Shown: piece by piece, positions 1-5,137 of the stretch
How positions within the stretch are numbered: position 1 is the first letter of the stretch
Layout of the letters: the number at the start of each line of letters is the position of its first letter
Source: an uncultured Collinsella sp.
GTDB lineage: Bacteria; Actinomycetota; Coriobacteriia; Coriobacteriales; Coriobacteriaceae
DNA: 23,124 bases
Assembly: GCA_900556675.1 (NCBI GenBank)
Contig: USQE01000003.1
Span: 1-23,124, forward strand
Reading direction: 5' to 3'
The notes under the pieces: model-generated
Databases searched by the model: none
Told to the model about the DNA's origin: nothing
The model's input: only the letters and a program-made list of their open reading frames with translations
Position numbers and translations under genes: made by a program

Positions 1-251
1 CCCCACGACTTCTGCTCGCACAGGAAGTTGTGGTCGGAGACGAACACGTCGATGCGGCGGCCTCTCACCTTCCGCTCGAAGTCGACGAAGCTGTCTATGG
101 TGTTGGACGGGATGCCCAGGACGTTGATGAGCAGATCTACCCAGAACTTTTGCGTGTCCTGCTGCTCGTTGTTGGAGCCCGCGGGGATGGCGGCAAGGCG
201 CTTCTGCCACCGCTTGACGAACTCTTTTGCCTCTTTCTTGCTGGCAGGCAT
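1..251 (-). CDS. N-terminal fragment of an MmeI-like type IIL restriction-methylation protein (runs off the window edge)
   Basis: The 83 complete codons give a start (MPASKKEAKEFVKRWQKRL) that resembles the N-terminal nuclease domain of MmeI-family fused restriction-modification enzymes. Those proteins carry a PD-(D/E)xK endonuclease, an adenine methyltransferase and a target-recognition domain in one chain of roughly 900-1100 residues. The nuclease signature is visible as D in RRIDVFV followed ten residues later by EQK in LCEQKSWG, against D-X9-ExK in MmeI. The ATG is preceded by AGGAGG at a spacing of six bases, which fixes the start. The methyltransferase and recognition domains would lie outside the window, so activity cannot be judged. 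A nuclease-dead or methylase-only homologue remains possible. Confidence 0.72.
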   Translation of the reverse strand, partial: MPASKKEAKEFVKRWQKRLAAIPAGSNNEQQDTQKFWVDLLINVLGIPSNTIDSFVDFERKVRGRRIDVFVSDHNFLCEQKSW

Positions 252-297
252 ACCGGACCTCCTGCGTCGTTGTCACTTTCGGACAATTTTAAGGGGT

Positions 298-323
298 AAA
301 AGCCCTCTTCCAAGCGGAAGGGC
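298..323 (-). terminator. Terminator-like hairpin upstream of the MmeI-like gene
   Basis: CTTCC at 307-311 pairs with GGAAG at 316-320 across a four-base loop, and CC at 304-305 pairs with GG at 321-322 past a bulge. On the minus strand the stem is followed by TTTTA. It could end minus-strand transcription arriving from the tRNA side, or act as a leader attenuator. The GGGC at 320-323 is also the foot of the next hairpin, so the two folds exclude each other. Confidence 0.4.
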
Positions 324-399
324 GAGTTTTCAACGGCCCACGGTGTCGCAGGGTCCCAGGCGAAACCCGAAGACGCCGGGGGCTGTTGGAAACTCGCCC
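320..399 (+). ncRNA. Long structured hairpin 1 (candidate RNA element)
   Basis: Bases 320-339 pair with 380-399 over 20 positions with no mismatch if two G-U wobbles are allowed. A second stem, 341-347 with 372-378, continues inside it. The wobbles are allowed only in plus-strand RNA; on the minus strand they become A-C mismatches. That argues for a plus-strand transcript. No known RNA family is recognised, and no clear plus-strand promoter is visible. Confidence 0.4.
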
Positions 400-421
400 A
401 TCTCACAGCAGCGTCACCCTA

Positions 422-490
422 GGTTTTCAACGCTTTCCATGGCCGAAGGGCTTCTTATAAGCCCGTAGGCTGTGGGAAGGGTTGGAAACC
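422..490 (+). ncRNA. Long structured hairpin 2, sharing its outer stem with hairpin 1
   Basis: Three stacked stems are visible: 422-431 with 481-490, 433-444 with 468-479, and 448-453 with 459-464. This is about 28 base pairs with one G/G opposition and several U-G/G-U wobbles that suit plus-strand RNA. The outer stem core (GTTTTCAAC with GTTGGAAAC) is the same as in hairpin 1, while the inner sequences differ. This looks like a duplicated structural unit. Function is unknown. Confidence 0.4.
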
Positions 491-522
491 GGACTTTGGG
501 CATAGCCCTTCACAAAAAAACT

Positions 523-543
523 TTCTACCCAAATTCTACCCAA
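523..543. repeat. Tandem 10-mer TTCTACCCAA, 11-bp period
   Basis: TTCTACCCAA occurs at 523-532 and again at 534-543. The pair lies about 70 bp beyond the 3' end of tRNA-Arg, where arm-type integrase sites often sit in tRNA-targeting elements. No integrase gene is in the window, so an integration role is inference. Confidence 0.45.
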
Positions 544-573
544 CTGACGTTAACGATGCCCTTATATAAGAAA

Positions 574-605
574 GCAGGTCAGACGATTTATACCGTCTGA
601 CCTGC
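574..605 (-). terminator. Perfect 12-bp hairpin downstream of tRNA-Arg
   Basis: GCAGGTCAGACG at 574-585 pairs perfectly with 594-605 around an eight-base AT-rich loop. On the minus strand the stem is followed by TTTCTTATA, which suits termination of the tRNA transcript ten bases after its 3' end. The plus-strand side has ATTTACTT, so weak bidirectional activity is possible. Confidence 0.75.
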
Positions 606-614
606 ATTTACTTC

Positions 615-690
615 TGGTGCCCCCGGGCGGATTCGAACCGTCGACACCCGCTTTAGGAGAGCGGTGCTCTATCCCCTGAGCTACGGAGGC
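615..690 (-). tRNA. tRNA-Arg, anticodon CCT
   Basis: The minus strand folds into a full cloverleaf of 76 bases. The acceptor arm is GCCTCCG with CGGGGGC (one wobble). The anticodon stem is CCGCT/AGCGG with loop CTCCTAA, which places CCT at positions 34-36. The T arm contains TTCGAAT, and an encoded CCA end occupies 615-617. This species reads the AGG codon, which is rare in high-GC actinobacteria. A terminator follows. tRNA-Arg genes are common integration sites, and the flank beyond its 3' end is where the MmeI-like gene and unusual repeats lie. Confidence 0.95.
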
Positions 691-700
691 ATGTTGTACT

Positions 701-706
701 AGTGTA
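701..706 (-). promoter_or_regulatory. Possible -10 element (TACACT) of tRNA-Arg
   Basis: On the minus strand TACACT lies ten bases before the mature 5' end of the tRNA. No good -35 hexamer is visible at the right distance, so this is weak. Confidence 0.25.
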
Positions 707-748
707 GCAGATTTACTGCATCGCCATACGTCGCATGACTAGACTTCG

Positions 749-817
749 AAGTTGCGGTGGAATAGTTCCTGCCTGAAGCATCTAAAGCCGTATTTAGGAA
801 CTATTTCACCACAACTT
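749..817. repeat. Palindromic repeat, copy 1, 3' of the ManO-like gene
   Basis: A 22-base arm (749-770, starting AAGTTGCGGTGGAATAG) pairs with 796-817 with one mismatch and one wobble. The element is 69 bp and lies eight bases beyond the stop codon of the DUF956 gene. A near-identical copy is at 4435-4503. Only the arms are well conserved; the loops differ. The minus-strand exit (CTTCGAAG) has no T run, so termination here would be weaker than at copy 2. Confidence 0.75.
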
Positions 818-825
818 ATGAGGAG

Positions 826-1224
826 CTAGTTGCCTTTGTGGAAGAGGTTTTTGATGACGGAGGGGATGCTCTTGGCGCCCTTGGCCGTCACATCGATAAA
901 GTCGGGCGAACGCACGAGCTTATTCTCGTCGATGTACTTGCGGACCGCGCGAAGCGTCTCTTTGTCGTCACGCGTCGAAAACGTAAAGTGACCGTTGTCC
1001 TTGGTGAAGATGGCAAAACGCGTGATCTTCTTGGTGCCGCGCAAAACCTCGGCGGCAATATAGTCGACCTCGTCCCACGGGATTTGAATATAATCCTCGG
1101 GATTGCGCTCGTTATAGTACTCAAACGCCTTATTGCCCACCATCACGTTACCGTGGCTGGTAAGCCCCATCAGGCAGGTTGCCGGCGTTGCCAGATCGAC
1201 CGTGCTGTTTTGAGATTGCGCCAT
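826..1224 (-). CDS. manO: DUF956 family protein (ManO-like), last gene of the mannose PTS operon
   Basis: The protein has about 132 residues, beginning MAQSQNSTVDLATPATCLMG. It matches DUF956, a small cytoplasmic family found after mannose/glucose PTS genes in Firmicutes and Actinobacteria and sometimes called ManO. Its role is not firmly known; a regulatory or accessory function for the permease is usually assumed. An in-frame upstream start at 1275 exists but would run through the intergenic hairpin. The ATG at 1224 is preceded by GGAGGGCGAGG, so it is preferred. The gene lies 120 bp after the IID gene with a terminator-like hairpin between them, suggesting lower expression than the permease genes. 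Confidence 0.8.
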   Translation of the reverse strand: MAQSQNSTVDLATPATCLMGLTSHGNVMVGNKAFEYYNERNPEDYIQIPWDEVDYIAAEVLRGTKKITRFAIFTKDNGHFTFSTRDDKETLRAVRKYIDENKLVRSPDFIDVTAKGAKSIPSVIKNLFHKGN

Positions 1225-1239
1225 ACGCGCCTCGCCCTC

Positions 1240-1288
1240 CAATAAAAACAATCGGACCGCATCCAGTGTACCCACCGGGTGCGGTCCG
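1240..1288 (-). terminator. Intra-operon terminator or attenuator between IID and DUF956
   Basis: CGGACCGCATCC at 1253-1264 pairs with 1277-1288 over 12 positions with one wobble, around a 12-base loop. On the minus strand it is followed by ATTGTTTTTATTG. This is a good intrinsic-terminator pattern placed before the last gene's ribosome binding site, and it probably reduces read-through into DUF956. Confidence 0.65.
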
Positions 1289-1344
1289 TTTCAATGGCTC
1301 AAAAGCCCTTACCTAGCAACTCTCGGTCTTAAGCCGAAGCGTGC

Positions 1345-2265
1345 TTACATGAAGCCGCAGAAGCGACCGATGATGCCGACGGCGAAGAGAGCCAGGATGA
1401 TGACGATCGGGCTGACCTTCTTCTTGAGGAGCTTGCAGACCAGCAGGGTCAGGCACACGGCGGCAAGGCCGGGGATGAGCTGATCGAGGTTGGCCTGAAG
1501 CGTGGTGACCTTCATCTGATCAAGGGCGGTAGCACCGACGGAGTTGTACATCGTCAGCGCTTCCTTGATACCCTCGGAACCGGAGGGCAGGCTAGCCCAG
1601 TCGATAAAGGCGCCAGCAGACTGCTTGACCGTGGAGACGATCGGGGTGAAGGAAATGGACACCCAGCGCTCGACCAGGGCACCGATGATGAACATACCCA
1701 GGATGGAAGCGCCCTCGGTGACCTTGCCCATCAGACCACCGGAGAGGTCCTTGGCGATGGAGGAGCCGACCTTGTAGCCAAACTCCTGCGTGTACCACAG
1801 GAAAGCGTAACGGATGATGTTCCACGCGAAGAAGAACAGCAGCGGACCGACGATGCTGCCGGACATGGCCAGGGAAGCGCCCAGAGCGCCCAGAATCGGG
1901 CGAAGGGTGAACCAGAAGACGGGGTCACCGACGCCGGCGAGCGGGCCCATCATACCGACCTTGACGCCCTGGATGGCGACGTCATCGATCGGAGCACCGT
2001 TGGCGCGCTCCTCCTCGAGGGCGAGGGTAACGCCAATGACGGGGGCAGAAACATAGGGGTGGGTGTTATAGAACTCCAGGTGGCGCTTAAGCGCGGCAAT
2101 CTGGTCATCCTTGCTGGTGTAGAGCTTCTTGATCGCAGGGATCATTGCGAAGCACCAGCCGCCGTTCTGCATACGCTCGTAGTTCCACGAGCCCTGAAGG
2201 AACTGATGACGGAAGCAAACCTTCTTGCGGTCAGCCTTGGTGAGCTGAATCTTGTTCTCTGCCAT
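1345..2265 (-). CDS. manZ: PTS mannose/fructose/sorbose family transporter subunit IID
   Basis: A membrane subunit of 306 residues that pairs with IIC to form the sugar channel of a mannose-class phosphotransferase system. The family pattern is clear: an N-terminal cytoplasmic part with RHQFLQGSWNYERMQNGGW, then EEERANG, then GVKVGMMGPLAGVGDPVFW, and hydrophobic segments towards the C-terminus (AAVCLTLLVCKLL and IVIILALFAVGIIG). An in-frame GTG nine bases upstream (2274) is too close to the AGGAGG; the ATG at 2265 has a better spacing. The gene sits 16 bases after the IIC stop, inside the operon IIAB-IIC-IID-DUF956. Substrate cannot be fixed from sequence; mannose or glucose is most likely given DUF956. 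Confidence 0.93.
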   Translation of the reverse strand: MAENKIQLTKADRKKVCFRHQFLQGSWNYERMQNGGWCFAMIPAIKKLYTSKDDQIAALKRHLEFYNTHPYVSAPVIGVTLALEEERANGAPIDDVAIQGVKVGMMGPLAGVGDPVFWFTLRPILGALGASLAMSGSIVGPLLFFFAWNIIRYAFLWYTQEFGYKVGSSIAKDLSGGLMGKVTEGASILGMFIIGALVERWVSISFTPIVSTVKQSAGAFIDWASLPSGSEGIKEALTMYNSVGATALDQMKVTTLQANLDQLIPGLAAVCLTLLVCKLLKKKVSPIVIILALFAVGIIGRFCGFM

Positions 2266-2281
2266 ATGTATCACTCCCCTC

Positions 2282-3100
2282 CTACTCGTAATCGTTCAGA
2301 ATGTCGCCGAGCGGGTCGCCGGAGCCACCGCCCATGCCGCCACCCTGCTTGGCCAGTTCCTTAAGGCCAAGGTAGATGAGGGCAAGGGAGATGCCGATGA
2401 GGCCAAGGGCGATCAGCGTGAGCTGAGGGATGGCAGCAAGGACAAAGCCGAGGATGAAGAACGGCCAGGTCTCCTTGGTGGCCATCATGTTGATGACCAT
2501 GGCGTAACCGACGGAAGCGACCATGCCGCCGCCGACAGCCATGCCGCCGGACAGCCAGTCGGGCATAGCGTTAAGCGCGTTGGTAACGGCCTCGGCCGGG
2601 ATGACGCACAGAAGCACTGCCGGGATGGCGATACGAAGGCCCTGCATGAGGATGGCAGCATACTGCCAGCGCTCGATGCCGGAGAAGTCGCCCTTCTCGG
2701 CGCAACCGTCCATGGCGTGAGCGATAGCGGTAGCAATGGTACGGCAGATCATGGTCAGGAACAGACCAGCGACCGACAGCGGGACGGCGACGGCGATGGC
2801 CGCGGTAACGGCCTTGGCCGAATCAGTGGCGCCGCCGTTGAGGGCGAGCACCATGATGATCGAAGAAGCGACCGAGGCCAGAGCGGCGTCAGGCGCGACG
2901 GCGGCGCCGACGTTAGCCCAGCCAAGGGCCATCATCTGGAGCGAACCGCCCAGGAGGATGCCCTCCTGAAGGTGACCGGTTACGAGACCGATAAGCGTGC
3001 ATGCCACGAGCGGCTGATGGAACTGGAACTCATCCAGAATGCCTTCCATACCGGCAAGCAACGCGACAATCGCAACAAGCAGAATAGTGATTGCAGACAT
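2282..3100 (-). CDS. manY: PTS mannose/fructose/sorbose family transporter subunit IIC
   Basis: A 272-residue integral membrane protein made almost entirely of hydrophobic segments. Family features include the start ITILLVAIVALLAGMEGILDEFQFHQPLVA, then TLIGLVTGHLQEGILLGGSLQMMALGWANVGAAVAPD, the IIC segment lining the sugar pathway. Length fits the family (about 260-270). The C-terminal tail is glycine-rich (KQGGGMGGGSGDPLGD). It begins 18 bases after the IIAB stop and ends 16 bases before IID, so the three genes are co-transcribed. It works with IID in the membrane and receives phosphate for its sugar from the IIB domain of the preceding gene product. Confidence 0.94.
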   Translation of the reverse strand: MSAITILLVAIVALLAGMEGILDEFQFHQPLVACTLIGLVTGHLQEGILLGGSLQMMALGWANVGAAVAPDAALASVASSIIMVLALNGGATDSAKAVTAAIAVAVPLSVAGLFLTMICRTIATAIAHAMDGCAEKGDFSGIERWQYAAILMQGLRIAIPAVLLCVIPAEAVTNALNAMPDWLSGGMAVGGGMVASVGYAMVINMMATKETWPFFILGFVLAAIPQLTLIALGLIGISLALIYLGLKELAKQGGGMGGGSGDPLGDILNDYE

Positions 3101-3118
3101 GTATCGGACCCTCCTTTA

Positions 3119-4108
3119 CTATGCTTGAGCGGCCAGTTCGGCCTTAGCTTTCTTCAACATGGCGTCGAGATCCTCGGAAGCATCCGAAGGAACCTTGCGG
3201 ACCTCGAACTTGACGCCCTTGGCCTTGAGGGCCTCGAGGGTCTTAACGTCGTCATCGCCCATAGCGACGGCGTTGGTGACGACGACCTTGCCCTTGGAGT
3301 GAGCCATGGAACCGATGTTGACTTCCTTGATGTCGACGCCGGCCTCGATGGCCTTGAGCAGATCCTGCGGGTTCTCGAAGAGCAGCATGGCCTTGGTGCC
3401 ACCAAAGCGCGTGTCCTTGACGACCTCGGCCATCTTCTTGATGGGAACGACGTTGGCATGGACTCCCGGAGGGGCAGCCTGCTCGATCATGGTCTTGCGG
3501 AGCTCGTCGTGAGCAACGCCGTCGGAAACCACGATGATGCGGTTGGGGTTGATCTGCTTGGTCCACGTGGTGGCCACCTGACCATGAAGCAGACGGGTGT
3601 CGATACGGACGTGGGCAATCTTGATGTGCCCGTCGCCGATGACCGTTCCCGGAGGGATGGCGCCTGCAGGAGCAGCGGCGGCCGTAGCCGGCTTCTTCTC
3701 CTCGAGCTCCAGAGACTCGGGCTTGACGCGCACGCCAGCCTTAGCCTCAGTCACGAGATGTTTTGCGATCGCATGTGCAGTGTTCTTTGCGTCAAAGCGC
3801 TGCGAATATGCCTCGATGAGCATAGGCAGGTTGACACCGGTGACGATAGCCCAGGAATCGTGGCCCTCGATGAGCCCGCTGATCTGGTTGAACGGCGTGC
3901 CGCCCCACAGATCAACGAGGAAGAGCACCTGCTCCTGGTCTTCGAAGGAAGCGATTGCTTCCTCGACCTTAGCACGGAAGTCGTCGGGGCCCATGCTCGG
4001 CTCGAGTGAGACCACGGCAACAGACGGCTGATCGCCAAAGACCATCGAGCCCGTCTGCCTGATTCCAGCTGCCAAGTCCCCGTGGCTAGCAAGAACAATA
4101 CTTACCAT
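3119..4108 (-). CDS. manX: PTS mannose family fused IIA-IIB (EIIAB) component
   Basis: A cytoplasmic phosphotransfer protein of 329 residues. The IIA domain (about residues 1-130) carries its phospho-histidine in VLASHGDLA (His9) and the family motif LVDLWGGTPFN. An alanine/proline-rich linker (about 136-153) leads to the IIB domain, whose active histidine lies in RIDTRLLHGQV (about His175). Phosphate passes from HPr to IIA, to IIB, to the sugar entering through IIC/IID. A GTG one codon upstream is possible, but ATG 4108 sits seven bases after AAGGAGG. The gene is first in the operon and has a TATAAT box upstream. The fused order is the same as in E. coli ManX. Confidence 0.95.
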   Translation of the reverse strand: MVSIVLASHGDLAAGIRQTGSMVFGDQPSVAVVSLEPSMGPDDFRAKVEEAIASFEDQEQVLFLVDLWGGTPFNQISGLIEGHDSWAIVTGVNLPMLIEAYSQRFDAKNTAHAIAKHLVTEAKAGVRVKPESLELEEKKPATAAAAPAGAIPPGTVIGDGHIKIAHVRIDTRLLHGQVATTWTKQINPNRIIVVSDGVAHDELRKTMIEQAAPPGVHANVVPIKKMAEVVKDTRFGGTKAMLLFENPQDLLKAIEAGVDIKEVNIGSMAHSKGKVVVTNAVAMGDDDVKTLEALKAKGVKFEVRKVPSDASEDLDAMLKKAKAELAAQA

Positions 4109-4178
4109 CACATAACCTCCTTTTTGTCTACGTATTTCCTACATGACATGAAGGAAGTATACCTGTTTGGTTTGTGGA

Positions 4179-4184
4179 ATTATA
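4179..4184 (-). promoter_or_regulatory. Probable -10 box (TATAAT) of the PTS operon
   Basis: A perfect TATAAT on the minus strand lies about 70 bases upstream of the EIIAB start codon, in an AT-rich stretch. No good -35 hexamer is visible at 16-18 bp, so activation by a regulator is plausible. The 11-mer CAAACAGGTAT lies on the minus strand just downstream (4159-4169), where an operator could sit. Confidence 0.5.
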
Positions 4185-4434
4185 GCTAAATTCGTAAAAG
4201 GTTGCATTATTTGTTTAAACGTCTAAGTTTGTTACAAATTGATTACGTTGCTGCTTTTCGACTCATTACCCGCCAAAACGTCACTCATCAAGCCATGTAC
4301 TTTACAGATACAAGCAGCCTGTTCATTAATATCGATTTTAGGCAAGCGCGAATGCGCTTGTACTGCCGCTACTTTGTTCAAACAGGTATGACTTGACTAT
4401 TTGCGCGACTTATGATCTACGAAACCACTCAAAA
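4185..4434. other. Non-coding AT-rich region between the PTS operon and hypA terminator
   Basis: No convincing gene. It holds a second, inverted copy of CAAACAGGTAT at 4379-4389 (plus strand) and a small perfect hairpin (CAAGCGC at 4343-4349 with 4354-4360). A 64-codon plus-strand open frame at 4202-4396 lacks a Shine-Dalgarno sequence and resembles no known protein. Confidence 0.4.
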
Positions 4435-4503
4435 AAGTTGCGGTGGAATAGTTCTTGTTTAAGAGCCAGAAGGCTGGATTTAGGAACTATTTCACCGCAA
4501 CTT
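4435..4503 (-). terminator. Palindromic repeat, copy 2, acting as terminator of hypA
   Basis: Arms 4435-4456 and 4482-4503 are near-identical to copy 1 at 749-817. An inner AGCC/GGCT stem is present at 4464-4467 and 4472-4475. On the minus strand the hairpin is followed by TTTTTTGAG, giving a standard intrinsic terminator ten bases after the hypA stop codon. Confidence 0.75.
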
Positions 4504-4513
4504 ATAGGGAATC

Positions 4514-4942
4514 CTAGACGATGTGGAGGGGGTGGGCGGCATCGACGGCGTCGAGGACGTCGGAAGGGCCGTCGGGGGCAGCGTCTGCCGGTTCCTCGTC
4601 GGGGGTCTCGATCTGCTTGATCATGACCTCCTGGCCCTGCAGCAGGTATGTTTCGCCGCTACCGCAATGGGGGCAGGTCTTGCCGTGCTCGACCGTCGCG
4701 TAGTCGCGACCGCATGCCGCGCAATGCGTCACGGCCTCGACGGGCTCCACAATAAGCTCCGCGCCCAGCGTGATGGGCTTTTTATCTGCCGCCCAGCGCC
4801 AAGCGTCGAGCAGCAAGTCGGGAACGACGCCCGAGACCTCGCCCAGCAGCAGCGTGACGCTCGAAACGCGACGCACGCCATTGGCGCGCGCCACGTTCTC
4901 GACATCGCGAATGATGTGGTAAACGATTCCGAGCTCGTGCAC
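4514..4942 (-). CDS. hypA: HypA/HybF-type hydrogenase nickel insertion protein
   Basis: A 142-residue cytoplasmic metallochaperone that, with HypB, delivers nickel to [NiFe]-hydrogenase. The N-terminus is MHELGIV, where the family's His2 binds nickel. The zinc site is C74-x2-C77 and C90-x2-C93. The usual family length is about 115, so there is an acidic C-terminal tail of some 28 residues (from about TPDEEPADAAPDG) that looks disordered. The start codon is GTG, seven bases after AAGGA. No hypB-F or hydrogenase genes are in the window. It lies 195 bp downstream of the large oxidoreductase on the same strand and may share its transcript. Confidence 0.9.
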   Translation of the reverse strand: MHELGIVYHIIRDVENVARANGVRRVSSVTLLLGEVSGVVPDLLLDAWRWAADKKPITLGAELIVEPVEAVTHCAACGRDYATVEHGKTCPHCGSGETYLLQGQEVMIKQIETPDEEPADAAPDGPSDVLDAVDAAHPLHIV

Positions 4943-4954
4943 TTTTAATTCCTT

Positions 4955-4976
4955 CCGCCGTTCTAACGAACGGCGG
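4955..4976. other. Perfect 9-bp hairpin in the hypA leader
   Basis: CCGCCGTTC pairs with GAACGGCGG around TAAC. It lies directly upstream of the hypA ribosome binding site on the minus strand and has no T run, so it is more likely an mRNA-stability or translation element than a terminator. Confidence 0.4.
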
Positions 4977-5027
4977 TCGGCTTGACGCTGCGCGAGCCCC
5001 AGACGGGCGATCTGCCTTTCAATCGTC

Positions 5028-5052
5028 GGGCATGGGCAAAAGCCCTATGCCC
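5028..5052. other. Strong hairpin between the oxidoreductase gene and hypA
   Basis: GGGCAT pairs with ATGCCC, continued by GGGC/GCCC with a single bulged base and a short A/T loop. No T run follows on either strand. It may be an mRNA processing or 3'-end stabilising structure. Confidence 0.35.
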
Positions 5053-5137
5053 TCCTCTTTCAAGGCACCTCGCCACGCCTGGGACCCGCTCGCTGTCCAA
5101 CCGTTCTCTGCGCCGTTCGCTTACTTGTTAGGTTCTT

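Noticed and set aside
28..468. Plus-strand frame of 146 codons over the left edge
   Set aside because: It overlaps the MmeI-like start and the hairpins, has no ribosome binding site, and resembles no protein.
422..490. CRISPR array at the alternating GTTTTCAAC/GTTGGAAAC sequences
   Set aside because: The repeats are inverted arms of two hairpins, with only two units and no uniform direct repeats or spacers.
2252..4009. Plus-strand 585-codon open frame opposite the PTS genes
   Set aside because: It crosses several PTS genes and an intergenic gap and reads as low-complexity Asp/Gly/His; the minus-strand genes are certain.
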